DNA of 64,000 nucleotides, taken from assembly GCA_037043235.1 (NCBI GenBank), contig JAWRVZ010000318.1, positions 186,001-250,000 of the forward strand, written 5' to 3'. The position numbers and the translations under genes were made by a program. Position 1 is the first letter of the stretch. Each line of letters opens with the position of its first letter. Below the pieces are notes generated by a model, which had not been told where the DNA came from, searched no databases, and saw only the letters and a program-made list of their open reading frames with translations. Source of the DNA: Rhodeus uyekii. Its lineage: Eukaryota > Chordata > Actinopteri > Cypriniformes > Acheilognathidae. Positions 10,844 through 22,094 of this stretch are shown one piece after another.

Positions 10844-11835
10844 TGTGGCGAGCAGGGCGGGGTCGAGGGACCGTGAGAGCGTCACGAGAGCCGGTGGCGT
10901 GATGGATAATGAGCGACACCTGCGAGCCAGCGGTGTCTCTCGGTTCTCACGGAGGAGCGGAGACATAAAAGGAGGAGCGACGACAGTGAAAGCAAGAGAG
11001 GACCAGGCCTAGATTTTATGTTGTGTTTTGTGTGGGCAGCAGTCGACCGCGAGGGGCTGCCGTCATTACTTTCGTTTTGTATTTATGTTTTATTTGAGCA
11101 TTAAAAGCTTGTTAAATGTCTGCCGGTTCCCGCCTCCTTCCTCTCTGAACATTGAACTTTGTTACACTGGTGCCGAAATCCGGGAGGTTGGAGGAAGGAG
11201 TCGCCCTGTTTGCCTGAGAGCCGAAAGCCTGCTGCCATCCGCCATGCTGGGGAGGAGCAGGAAACGGGGGACTCGCTGCCGGCTGCCCTAGAGAGGAGTC
11301 ATCGCCGGCCGCCAGGAGGCGGAGGAGCGCCAAGCCATCCAGCGATCAGCGTCCGGTGCCACCGCGAGGAAGTCTCTCGGTCAGGCAAGGACCGAGAGTC
11401 AGCGTGTCTGGGAACCGGACCAAGATTTTTTATTTTTTTTCCCTCTCTCGTCGCTGTCGCTCCTCTCGTCTCTGTTTCCTTTTCCCTCGCCTCGTCTGTC
11501 CTTACCCCCAGGTACCGCGGCCGCCGTGATCGGGCCCCCCCGGAGGAGGGGGGGGGGGGGAGTAGAGCACAGTCTCGGGAGTACCCCCCCGGCCTGCGAA
11601 GGTGTCTCTCGGTTCTCAAGGAGGACCGGAGACATAAAAGGAGGAGCGACGACAGTGAAAGCGAGAGAGGACCAGGCCTGGATTTTATGTTGTGTTTTGT
11701 GTGGGCGGCAGTCGACCGCGAGGGGCTGCCGCCATTACTTTCGTTTTGTATTTATGTTTTATTTGAGCATTAAAAGCTTATTAAATGTCTGCCGGTTCCC
11801 GCCTCCTTCCTCCCTGAACATTGAACTTTGTTACA
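10844..11835 (+). mobile_element. Short LTR retroelement (TRIM-like or internally deleted), 992 bp
   Basis: Left LTR 10844-11166 (TGTGGCGAGCAGG...TTGTTACA). A primer-binding-like site, TGGTGCCGAAATCCGGGA, starts at 11168. The internal region is about 430 bp. The right LTR keeps only its 3' 235 bp (11601-11835), aligning without length change to 10932-11166. CATTG flanks both ends (10839-10843, 11836-11840). No gag or pol is visible, so it is non-autonomous. The loss of the first ~88 bp of the right LTR suggests an internal deletion. Open frames here (e.g. 11159-11773) show no recognisable protein. Confidence 0.85.
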
Positions 11836-12086
11836 CATTGATTAGCTTGTTCAGATGTGTTTGATTAGGGTCAGAGATGAACTCTGCAGGACAGTGGCCC
11901 TCTGGAAGTAAAGTTACCCATCTCGACATAAGGTGCATGCAAATTGACAGGCATATGTATTATCTAAAGGTAACTTGCAGTTAATAAACACAGTTAATTA
12001 AACAGTAGTTTAGTTTATGTAAGCTTTAAAGAAAAAGAAAGACAGATAAAACATAAACATTAGAGGTGTGTTATCTGTTGTCTCAC

Positions 12087-12170
12087 CAAACTGACGGCCC
12101 AGGGGCCCAGGTCCAGAAATCGCCCCAGCAAATCTAGTGCTCTCAGTCTGTGTACCTGACTCAAGAGTAC
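12087..12170 (-). CDS. rptor: rptor internal exon
   Basis: Encodes 28 residues, VLLSQVHRLRALDLLGRFLD... to ...WAVSL (about human 439-466). The acceptor CTTAG and donor GTGAGACA are clear and both junctions are phase 0. The downstream intron (10507-12086) contains the LTR element at 10844-11835. The upstream intron (12171-19143) is nearly 7 kb and filled with repeats. Confidence 0.95.
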
Positions 12171-13509
12171 CTAAGAGAAACCAGATGGGAGAAAATTAAT
12201 CGGATATTCTGCTCTATTCCACAGTGAGTGTAGCCAGTGCATGTGTCAGTGTTTAACTCTCCACCAGAGTAACGTATGGATTTAATATACCCCACACAAC
12301 AGGAATTACCTAATGTCTCACACCCACACATACACAAAAGCAAGATGGCATAAATTCTATACAACTAATATATAATCATTTGACCAGGTGCTTAGGCTCA
12401 CATTCACACACATCACGGTCAACCTGTGTGTGCACATCAGTGGTTAGGGTGGTGATTCATTAACACTTCACAATTTGGTTAATCTGGATATGACACAAAT
12501 TAACATACAGGACTTCAACTTAGAGACTAACAATCTAAAATGCCTCAAAGGGGAGGAATCTACTTACTGTGTCTCTGTATTGAACTTGTGATAACATTTA
12601 TTTTTGTAAGAAACTTTAATAATATTAACGACCGTTTTAAATTGTATTAACATAATACGGAACATAAGGAACACAAGTTTCTGGTTGATGAAGGGGTATT
12701 TGAGCCTTGCTGACAGGGATGTGAGGGTTAATAAGACAAGGTTGGGAAATAATGTTGAATGAGAAAGGTTGGGATACAATGATATATGACTTTTCAGACA
12801 TAGTAAAGTACTAAATTATTTCACATATATGATGGCCACTTGTCTAAAGTTACAAAGCTAAGATTCTCCCACAAATGGGAACACTGCTCCAGCCTTGATC
12901 GAAGTCCAGATATCACATATGCAAATGTCTATCTTACAATATTAAAATTAGCATAATGCATGCCCAAAGGCACACACAACGAAAGAAGACTAGGCTTCAG
13001 TGAATTGCAATTTTGTCGCCATGTCATGAAACGCTGCTTTGCATAATCCTATGCCAGCATTTATAAAAACCAGTTTACATGTGTATGTATTTAAAGCATG
13101 TAAATATAGTGGTAGATATACCACGAACGGATATAGTGAGGGGGTCCGGGAACAGGCCTGCCCAGAGACAGAGCATGCTGTGTAAGGAGCGCAACAGAAG
13201 GACTGCCCACCTCAATGCCCACACAAAAACATGTACAACTCCAAAACGCATGCAATGTCCTGCCAAAACAATACGCCACCCAACCATCAAGGTATTAATA
13301 GATTGCAGGATCACGTCAAATCATGGACTGCAAAAATTATCAGCATGTACCTGGGCTATAACAGGGTGTTCCTTAATACCCTGAGGCCTATGGACAGAAG
13401 GAAGGAAGGGAGGAAGGGTAGAGATGAAAGAATAGAAACAGAAGAATATGAAGGAGGTCTGTTTTTTTTTCTGACTCTAGCCAAATGGAAGATTAGTCAG
13501 CACTAAAAA

Positions 13510-13511
<2 letters not shown>
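12171..13511. other. Intronic sequence, nothing recognised
   Basis: Mostly unique-looking sequence. The 101-codon frame at 13079-13384 shows no similarity I recognise and lies across ordinary intron sequence. Confidence 0.5.

Positions 13512-13583
<72 letters not shown>
13512..13583. repeat. (GT)n microsatellite
   Basis: About 36 uninterrupted GT units. Confidence 0.98.
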
Positions 13584-13587
<4 letters not shown>

Positions 13588-13735
13588 GCATGACTGGCTG
13601 CTGAGTTTAATGTAAGTGAAAATCTGAGCCCATCTGTGAAGAGTCCAGACCTCTTAAAGTCGTGCACAGAAGCACATAGAAATGACAATAAATGTGATCA
13701 GGAAACATTTTCATTACAGTTTACATTTTACCAGT

Positions 13736-13790
13736 TTTATGCATTCCCTGGGAATCAAACTCATGATTTTGGCATTGATAGTGTCTGAAC
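13736..13790 (-). repeat. tRNA-SINE fragment
   Basis: 'ccctgggaatcaaactcatg' resembles the inverse of the B-box region of the SINE at 24698-24849. Only this core is left. Confidence 0.4.
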
Positions 13791-14249
13791 TAAAGGACTA
13801 TACTGTACACAGCACGTATTTTAACACTTACAACACAGCTACATTTAGCAGATTATTTTATAGAGCTTATAGGGTCTTTTATATTGGCCTTCCTGTGCTG
13901 TGTCCAAAGATAATAGAGGACATAAATTACAATAAAAAACTAGCCTGAAAGTTTAAATTAGTTGTAACAGCTTTGAGAGTTTTGAGAGTTTAAACTTTAA
14001 AACATGTCGCTAACAAGATTTATTTGGAGATTACTGATGATTCAGTTGGTCAGTGAATGCCGCTGTTTCCCACACACAGAAGCAAGCAGCATTTTCTACA
14101 GTTATATTTGCAATCTTTGATATGTTTGCCAGTATTTCATAGTTGGTATGTAAAATAGAGGGATTAAACTTACTAATTAAAGTAAAAAATCGATTGTAGA
14201 CCTGCAAGTCTTTTTTCAGGATTTTTTCAAAAATGTATTTCCAGATTCC

Positions 14250-15534
14250 CTGGATCCAGAGTTGTTGCTAGGATGTTACTAGGTAGTTGTGAGGTGTTAT
14301 GGGTAGTTTCTATGTCATTCTTAGCACAATTTAACACTTAGCTAATCACTATTAGCATGTAGCTATTCACTGCTAGCATGTGTAGCATGTTGGAAGTCCA
14401 TTTTGGTAGCATGAGTCAATAGACCCAACCCCCATGTCTCTACGACTTTCTGATGCAGAGATATAGGTCTGGCTAAACGGTTGCTAGGGTACTTTGTTTG
14501 GTTGCTAAGGAGTGGACAGCAGTTTCATGATTTTTGGACAAAGCGTTCAAGAGTTATAATATGTCAGTTTTTCATATCTCCTGACCACTAGGGGGCAGAG
14601 CCCCAAAACTCTGCAGGTAGCCTCAGATCATGATTGACATGAGACACAGAAAGTTTGGTCAGAATACGCTAATGCGTTGCGGAGATATAGCCTTGGTTTA
14701 TTTGGTGGCCATTTGGTCAAATTCGTTCACATTTTTATCGAAACCTGTTTGACAAATCAACTTTATTTTAATAACTTTTTGTCAGCATGGTCTGAAGATG
14801 TTATGATTCAATTTTGGTGAAAATTGGACAAGTGTGGGAGGAGTTTGAAAAAGTAGGTTTTTAAAGAAATACAACATGGCGAACAGGAAGTTTGGCCGAC
14901 TAAGACAAATTTGGTATCTGTGTTCTCGGTTTGACCCAAGGAATGTATAAAGACAACTTATTTTACCATAGATTAACATATTCAAAAGTTATTAGCATTT
15001 TTGTAAATTTGTTTATAACATTTGACCACAAGGTGGCGCTGCCTCAAAACTTTTTGTGTTGTATCAGGCCCTGGTGCCGAAGACACATCTCAAGTTTCGT
15101 AACGATATGCCAATGTGTTTGTTAAATATAGCAATTTATGACAAAATTCAAAATGGCCGACACTCAAAATGGCCGATATGGGAAAATTTAGTATCGCACG
15201 ACTCTGCATGAAACCCTGAATCTAACGAGACCAGTTTTATGATTTTTGGTCGAAGCATTCAGAAGTTATAAGCAAATATTTCACTTTTTCATATCTCCAG
15301 ACCACTAGGGGGCAGAGTGCCAAATCTCTGCAGGTAGCCTCAGACCATGATTGTCATAACACACACCAAGTTTGGTCAGAATACGCTAATGCGTTGCGGA
15401 GATATAGCCTCGCTTTCATTTCTGCGGCCATTTTGTCGAATCCTTTCGCAAGTTATTCGTAAATGGTTTGACAAATCAACGTTCTTTTAATAACTTTTTG
15501 TCAGCATGGTCTGGAGATGATGTGTTGGGACCAA
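14250..15534. repeat. Dispersed repeat with a ~718-bp tandem organisation
   Basis: Blocks such as 'ccactagggggcagag' (14585 and 15302), 'ctgcaggtagcctcaga' and 'ataactttttgtcagcatgg' (14771 and 15490) recur with an offset of 717-719 bp. The repeat continues after the nested hAT at 16415-16665. No protein is recognised in it. Similar blocks occur in many fish genomes as noncoding repeats. Confidence 0.75.
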
Positions 15535-16406
15535 CCAAATTCACGGGTAAAAATTTGCAATTTCACGGGTTTTTAAAAAAACACTCGATCACACGGAAAA
15601 TTCACGGGTACAATTTTTATTAGGCAACAATCACTGCAAATAGTCCATCTGATGTCTGACCCGCTGTTTTGTATCCTAAAAAAACACTTTTCGACTGTTC
15701 ACCTGTATTAAAAAACAAAAAGGAAACAAAATACGACTACAACGCACGTAGCCACACAGTCCGCAATTTCACGTGACATTAATAAAATAGTTTACAGTTT
15801 TTCGTGGCCAAAACTTGGCCGACCAATGTGGTTGCTGACATATTCTGCCGCTGCGGTGCATTGACGCTTGTGTACTGGCTGACGCTTCTCTCCGCGTCAA
15901 TGCTGTTCGTTGGTACAGAAAGGTAACGTAATGCTAGCCGGCTCAGCAGAGGAAACCAACTGCTGTGCGAACGCCAGAATGCTGTTTTACTCGTATCCGG
16001 CGGAACTTCTTTTGCTGCCGTTTTGTAGGCTGCAAACTCGGCTAAGACGCTACGATCATCTGCTCCTGGTATACTCTTTATCAGTTCCTCACATGGCAGC
16101 ATCGATACCTGTGTGAAATCAAAGACTCTGACAGATTTCATGAAGGCCAGTCCAGGCTGCGAAAATCGCCGTGAGCCGCTCGCCTCAATAAATAAAGTAA
16201 ATGAATTGCCCTACGTACGCTCAGCAAAACGTGCAAAGAAAATGAATGTAAATGAAACAATTAACATAAAAAGTTATCGCGGTACTTCTGAACTTCCCTT
16301 CAATAAAAATTAACACTATTTCACGCTTGTTGGGTGTTTTCACGGAAAGTGGCCGATTTCACGGAAAATGTCACGGCCGTGAAATCGTGAATTTGGTTGG
16401 TCCCTA
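15535..16406 (-). mobile_element. hAT element, 872 bp, 8-bp target duplication
   Basis: The left end TTGGGACCAACCAAATTCAC and right end GTGAATTTGGTTGGTCCCTA are inverted repeats. ATGATGTG flanks both sides (15527-15534, 16407-16414). It interrupts one unit of the surrounding tandem repeat cleanly. It carries only the C-terminal part of a transposase, on the minus strand. Confidence 0.92.
15779..16141 (-). pseudogene. hAT transposase C-terminal dimerisation domain
   Basis: 120 codons open to a stop, with FPLLSRLALRYLSVPTNSID followed by AERSVSQYTS, the hATC dimerisation motif of hAT transposases. The DDE catalytic core and zinc finger are missing, so the element needs a relative to move. The first Met is only the first in frame, not a proven start. 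The piece is intact from its first residue to the stop. Confidence 0.85.
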
Positions 16407-16414
16407 ATGATGTG

Positions 16415-16665
16415 GTTCAATTTTCGTGAAGATCGGACAAACGGCCTAGGAGGAGTTCGAAAAAGTAGGTTTTTCGTAAAATTCTAAATGGCGGGAAAAT
16501 TTCCATGACGGAAAATGACAGAATAGGGTGCAATCGAATCGTCTTGAACCAAGGAATCAGCGGACGAAAGAATTTTGTTTCTAGGACATACGGTTCAAAA
16601 GTTATTTACATAAACGTGAGTGCAAATTTGGTGCACTCACTCACCTTCGGTGCTTGGCCCCTAAT
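16415..16665. repeat. Continuation of the 14250-15534 repeat
   Basis: Picks up at 'gttcaattttcgtgaagatc', parallel to 14808-14830, exactly where the nested hAT ends, and runs to 'cggtgcttggcccctaataa'. Confidence 0.75.
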
Positions 16666-16675
16666 AATAATAATA

Positions 16676-16781
16676 TGTTTAGATACAATATCACTAAGTT
16701 GGCTTTCTCAAGCCAACTTAATAATAAGTTTAGATACAATATCACTAAGTTGGCTTTCTCAAGCCAACTTAATTATGAAAA
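16676..16781. repeat. Two tandem ~52-bp units, each with a hairpin
   Basis: 'gtttagatacaatatcacta' followed by AAGTTGGCTT-TCTC-AAGCCAACTT occurs twice back to back. Each unit holds a perfect 10-bp stem with a 4-base loop. Confidence 0.9.
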
Positions 16782-17219
16782 GAGAAGAACAAACCAGATT
16801 GTAACACAATGGCCAACAACATTTTTTTTAAATGTATATCATCTATTGTGTTCCATGGAAGAAAGAAATGCACACAAGTTTGATATGACATGATTAAAAA
16901 AGACAGAAGTTTAATTTTTTGTTGAATTATACCTTGAAGTTTCTCTGTTTTATCTATGAGAAATTACAAAGTTTAAATTCACATTTACACACAATCAGTT
17001 AAATTGTTGTGGTGTATTTGAATATGTCAACATTTCAATATTATAATACTCAATGAACAATACAAAACAGGTACATTTAGAAGTCTGTGCAGTCATGAGT
17101 GTAGCGAGTGTGACTTTATACAATGTAAAATCTTGTGGGCATGTTCTTAAAACAGCAGGATAATGTGTTTGTATTGGAGGTGAACTGGTTCTTAGGTAGA
17201 ATTTGTGATCAAAATGGAG

Positions 17220-17818
17220 TGTCGGTAAGCAAAACTGTGTTTGCAATGTTGGATAATATAATTAAAGGTTTGCATCGAGAATATAAGGTGGTTTTATTGT
17301 ATACTGGTAAATCTTATAAAGGCTGTCAGAGTGGTTGACGACTGCTCAGATGTTAAATGGAAACAAAAGAAAACTTAAGGCCAGCACACTCTTCTCAAAC
17401 ATGTAAAGAGCACAAGTACAAACATCACAAATAAAAGAAGGAAAATAGAAACAGTAGATTATGCTATATAACAGTCAGCGGTAGAGCGGCCATCTCTCTC
17501 CTCACTCAAAAACATTCTCCTCCCCGCGCTCTCACCAGAACAGTGAGATAGCACTGTTGATAGCAACAGCATATGCCGTCTTAAAAGTGTATTCCCAACT
17601 TTAAAAAAGTAGCCGTTACAATCTCTGATGTTAGTTGGTGCACACATGCCTTTTGTTGTTAACAAACATATACAGTGTATGTACATTTTTATAGCATGCC
17701 GATCGCTTCATCAAACAAATCGCCATATTGGCTATTGGTTTTCCCAATCCTTAATTTTTTTTTTATCTTGACGCTTTTTTGCAACCCCCAAGGCTGTCGA
17801 CATAACCGGGTTCCACTG
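17220..17818 (+). mobile_element. Pogo-like family A copy, 5'-truncated
   Basis: Matches 33130-33397 and 26943-27455 and ends 'gtcgacataaccgggttccactg' + TA. The left end of the family is absent. Confidence 0.8.
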
Positions 17819-18084
17819 TATTTGGTTGCACACCCCAAAAAAATAAAAACAAATCACTGAAATCTTTATTGATTGGCCAGCTCTTCTCGAGTTGCTGTAC
17901 AGCTAAAATGTACTAAAGGGTATTTTGAAATGTACTATTTTTGTTTTCAGTTATTTAACTATATTTTACTATTAATGAAATACAATTGTATTATTGAAAT
18001 CTAAAATTAATATACCAATTATATACCATCATGGCATACATGGTATCATGCATGTATATATATCTCTCAAGGATGATCAGAAGA

Positions 18085-18200
18085 AAATGGACAGCACCTT
18101 AATATATGCGTTTCACAACAAAGGGTCTGAATACTTAGGAACATGAGATATTTCAGTTTTTCTTTTTTAATAAATCTGCAAAAATGTCAAGTGTTGGATC
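18085..18200 (+). mobile_element. Tc1-like 3' fragment
   Basis: 'aagggtctgaatacttagg' and 'ttaataaatctgcaaaaatg' match the 3' untranslated end of the Tc1 element at 31500-32500. Confidence 0.7.
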
Positions 18201-18481
18201 TCTCTGAAAGACTTTTTACTATTTTTGACTTTTCAGAGTCAGTTAAATCTCTTTTTAGCCCATTTTTCCTGAAGAGGAGAATCTGCCTAATAATTATGCA
18301 CACCTTGATATAGGGTGTTGATCTCCTTAGGCCACACCCTCCCTTGTTACACAAATACACAGCACCTGATATGCATTAAATTCAATAAGCATTCAATTTT
18401 ATATAGCTTGGATTTGGAAATAATGAAAAAAATTATGATATGATCAAAATAATCACTTGCCTAATAATTGTGCACACAGTG
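18201..18481 (+). mobile_element. Tc1-like terminal fragment, second family
   Basis: Holds 'gcctaataattatgcac' and ends 'gcctaataattgtgcacaca'. This is the end type seen at 1-123 and, inverted, at 35728. Confidence 0.65.
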
Positions 18482-18496
18482 TATATATGTACATAT

Positions 18497-18830
18497 TGTG
18501 ATGGAAATTTGATTTCTTATGTACTTATTAATCCTCATCCGTAGAAGTAGGCAAACTTATCAAATGTAACTGGGTGTTCTGTTTTTGTTATGTGTTGCTA
18601 ACAAGCACTGATCCAACTGTACCAAGCACACAGAAAATACATCTGAGATACATCTAAGAAGAAGCAAAGGTGGGGGCTTAGAAAGCTGTATAAAAAGTCA
18701 TTAAACTTTATGCTCTTTGGCTTCACATGCTTAGATGTTGTCTGTGTGAGTGAATGAATTCTTGCAAGAAATAAAGCTTTAAGATTGTTATACCTTTCGA
18801 GAATCTCACTTGTTCTTTATTGATAAACAT
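18497..18830 (+). promoter_or_regulatory. Possible solo LTR or promoter-like segment
   Basis: In order: a TG start at 18497, a TATA-like TATAAAAAG near 18690 and AATAAAG at about 18768, then a tail ending near 18830. The order resembles U3-R-U5 of an LTR. No target duplication could be matched, so this is tentative. Confidence 0.3.
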
Positions 18831-19143
18831 TTAGGAAAATAATTTCCACGAAAATATATATATTGCAAGTATAATCAATACTTATCTGTATTCATCTGCC
18901 ATCATGTATAAATGTTTTCAAAGAGTTTGTTACATTCTCTGTGAGGCAAAAATACAGCGGTGCCTTTGAATTTATAAATAAATAAAGATTTTTTAGGAGG
19001 CAGTTGTTCAGGTTGCTGTCAATCTTTTGAATCACATGTCATGTCAATAAAATTATCAATGTTTAATAAAAATGCTGTCTACTGTAGTTAGGTAGTTCCC
19101 TAGATTCTGAAACAATTGAGTAACTGAGAAAGTTTGAGGTTAC

Positions 19144-19245
19144 CTGCAGAACGATAGGTAGCTGCTCCGGTGGGTTTCTGTTCTCCACACCCATTGTCAG
19201 CCACACCTGAAAGGCTGTCAGTTGCTCAGCAAAAAATGGACTATG
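19144..19245 (-). CDS. rptor: rptor internal exon
   Basis: Encodes 34 residues from HSPFFAEQLTAFQVW to PEQLPIVLQ (about human 405-438). The acceptor is TTTATCCACAG and the donor GTAACC; phase 0 at both ends. It lies in the solenoid between exons 24261-24336 and 12087-12170. The reading frame is open and agrees closely with the vertebrate raptor sequence. Confidence 0.95.
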
Positions 19246-19564
19246 CTGTGGATAAACAAACAAACTCTTGTGTTCCAGAAAGAAAGAATATGTGTGAGCA
19301 CAGGAGTAAGCAAAAGTAAAAGAACACTTTGTTAAACCAGCCATAAACAGTGTACATAAGTGATCAGGACAGTTGTATTGATCCCAGAATTATAAGCCTT
19401 ACATAATACTTTGTCTCCTGCCCTATCACTCATTTATTCACCTTGCCTATCTCAATTAGGTTTTTTCACTTTCTGTATGTATGTAAGCAGGGAGATGGGT
19501 TTTAGGTCTATGCATTAGGTGCTGTTTTTCTATTCATTAACAGTTTTATTGTGTTATATATATA

Positions 19565-19917
19565 CAGTGGTACCTCGAGATACGAAATTAATCCGTTTCG
19601 AGGCGGCCTTCGTATAATGAGTTTTTCGTATCTTGGAACACATTTTACATGTAAAATGGCTACTCCGTTCCAAGCCCTCCAAAAACACCCCATTCAATTT
19701 CATAATAAAGCTAAATTGACCTATAAACAATGAAATAACGTAAAATGTCGAAGCTTACCTTTCGAGTGAGGCTATCTCCGAAAGTGGTGGCAGAGGAGGA
19801 GGAGGACAAACGGCAGATAAAGTAAAGTTTCGGGTGCGGAGTGGCTGAGCTAAAGCACGCCAGCACGTAACTTGGATTTTTCGTAAGTTTAGCCTTTCGT
19901 ATCTTGAGGTACTACTG
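19565..19917. mobile_element. Pogo-like family C MITE, 353 bp
   Basis: Ends CAGTGGTACCTCGAGATACG and the inverse of CAGTAGTACCTCAAGATACG, flanked by TA on both sides (19563-19564, 19918-19919). The words 'ttcgtat' and 'atacga' recur inside. A minus-strand frame through it (19755-20384) is a shadow. Confidence 0.85.
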
Positions 19918-19943
19918 TATGTATGTATGTATGTATGTATGTA
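19918..19943. repeat. (TATG)n microsatellite
   Basis: About six TATG units between two TA-targeting MITEs. The same microsatellite continues at 20573-20611 followed by (TA)n to 20680. Confidence 0.9.
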
Positions 19944-20572
19944 CAGTGATCCCTCGCCACTTCGCGGTTCACTTATCGCGGATTCGCTATTTCGCGGATT
20001 TTCATAATGCATTTTTTTTTTTTTTGGTGCATTGTGCTCAGCATTCTGATTCGCTAAAAACTCACTTCCGCTTCTTGTATCAAAACATGCTACGAATTGT
20101 GCTATCATTTTGTCGTCTCGTGCAGTTATGTGTACGGAGGAAGGACTAACGCTTGGTCGCTTAGCAACCATGGTGCGAATGGCCACTGAACTTAAGCGAT
20201 TAGCTGAGGAATGGGACCCTTTGATGGGCCGTTCATTACAGTTCTCCAACGTAATCGATGGTGGCATGTCGGTGTACAAGGATCTTTTTGCAAAGAAGAA
20301 AAAAGAGCGACAACAGCTGCCTATCACTATGTTCTTCTCCCGAACAAACACACCTGCACCGCGGGCTTCAGAAGAAGAGAACACTGCAGAGCTTAGTCAG
20401 GATGCAGCGGCCCAGTCTGAAGAGCTGTGAAACGGCCTACACGTGAGTCACTGTATTTGTATACATGTAATAGTTGCTAATTGTAAAAAAAAAAAAGTTT
20501 TCTATTTCGCGGATTTCACTTATCGCGGGTCATTTTCGGAACGTAACCCCCGCGATAAACGAGGGATTACTG
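19944..20572 (+). mobile_element. Tigger-like family D element, 629 bp
   Basis: Starts CAGTGATCCCTCGCCACTTC and ends CGAGGGATTACTG, flanked by TA. Subterminal 'tatcgcgg' and 'ttcgcgg' words repeat at both ends. It retains only the transposase C-terminus. Confidence 0.88.
20110..20430 (+). pseudogene. Tigger (pogo) transposase C-terminus
   Basis: An open frame with LTLGRLATMVRMATELKRLA, WDPLMGRSLQFS and VYKDLFAKKK blocks. It resembles the C-terminal region of Tigger/TIGD-type proteins, which follows the DDE domain. CENP-B-like DNA-binding and DDE domains are missing. The frame is intact to its stop at 20430. Confidence 0.8.
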
Positions 20573-20604
20573 TATGTATGTATGTATGTATGTATGTATG
20601 TATG

Positions 20605-20680
<76 letters not shown>
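20573..20680. repeat. (TATG)n(TA)n microsatellite
   Basis: TATG units to about 20611, then about 35 TA units. Confidence 0.95.
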
Positions 20681-20685
<5 letters not shown>

Positions 20686-20848
20686 TTTTTTTTATTATTA
20701 TTATTTTTATTTATTTTTATGGGCAGTGGCAGATGCTCTATCTGTTCTAACGAACTAACGAGGCTAAGGGAGTAAACCCTAAAAGAAAATCAGGAGTGGA
20801 GACCCTAAAGCAGTTGGACAATGTACTACATCCCCTTCTGGCAACTCC

Positions 20849-21692
20849 TTGGTCTGGAGAATGATGGGCTCCGTCATGACGAGTTTTGCCCAAGATACAC
20901 TGATAATGCTGGACAAATCTGAAGCAATCATACCGGATTCAACAAGGACTGCGAGTGCCGTTTCCCACCAGGACGGAGGTGACAAGTGTGCTACTGGTAC
21001 TTTGCATAAAATCAGAGCAAGAGACAACATTACCATCGCCACCTGGAACATTAGAAGTCTGGCACAAACTGGAAGACTCCAAGAGTTGACACATGAGATG
21101 GAACACTACACATGGCACATACTGGGACTCTGTGAAGTAAGATAGAAAGCCCTAGGAGAACACCAAACTGAAGATGGGCATATATTACTACTATAGTGGA
21201 GAGTTGGACAAGTCCATAAATGGAGTAGGCTTTCTTGTTAACAAGGACATCAAGGGATCTGTTCTTGAATTTCGCCCTATATCAAGCAGAATCATCTCCA
21301 TTCGTCTGAAAGCATCCCCCTTTAACATCTCAATCATCCAAGTCTATGCTCCAACTACTGATCATGATGATGAAAAAATAGAGGAGTTCTACAACAAACT
21401 TCCTTGTATAATAAACATGGCAAGCAAAAAAGACCTTGGATCCTTATTATCCAAGGAGACTGGAATGCCAAAGTTGGCAAAGATCCTCTAAGACTGGGTT
21501 GTTCATTATGGACCTTCTTGCAATGAGCGTACCAATGAAAGAGCCAGACGGCTGCTCGAGTTCGCAAGCTACAATAACTTGGTTCTAGCCAACACCCAAG
21601 GTCGACATAAAGCTTCCCGATGCTGGACATGGCATGCACCAAATGGAATCCATCATAACCAGATCAACTACATACTAGTTCATAACCGGTAG
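20849..21692 (+). pseudogene. RTE endonuclease region
   Basis: TIATWNIRSLAQTGRLQELT (about 21030-21090) is the N-terminal block of an APE-type endonuclease. ISRIISIRLKASPFNISII and the VYAPTTDHDD block follow in a second frame (21174-21491). LLEFASYNNLVLAN, ASRCWTW and HHNQINYILVHN are in a third (21500-21692). At least two frameshifts and stops break it. Confidence 0.85.
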
Positions 21693-22094
21693 AGTTAAAT
21701 AATAATTTCATCAATAGAGAAAAAACAAGAACGTTTCCAGGTGATGACGTTGGGAGTGATCACGACCTCGTCATCATAAACTTCAGAGTGAGGTTGAAGA
21801 AAATTAAAAAGCCAAAGAAAATCAGGCTCAAATTCAACCTTGAACAACTGAAGTATCCTAACATCTGCAAGTCATTCCAAGCCACAATTGGAGGAAAATT
21901 TGCTCCACCTCTTGTGATGGATGTTGACACACAACATGGCCCGTTGAATATCGAGGAATAAACAAGAATGTCCGAAAAAGCCTGAAGAAACCAAAAGAAG
22001 ATTCGATTGGACAACAGTGCACAGAAATAGAGAGCAGTCTGTTAAAGAATAACAGAAAAAAGGCATTTCAAATTGCAGCCAAGAGTCAGTACTA

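Noticed and set aside
11159..11773. 204-codon plus-strand frame in the LTR element
   Set aside because: It runs through the internal region and into the right LTR with low-complexity, GC-rich residues and no recognisable gag or other domain.
19755..20384. 209-codon minus-strand frame
   Set aside because: Spans two different MITEs and is antisense to the Tigger C-terminus; composition shows no known domain.
20443..20775. YIYIYI-type frames across TA repeats (also 9564, 35583, 41262, 53538, 55359)
   Set aside because: Dinucleotide microsatellites are open in several frames; no protein.
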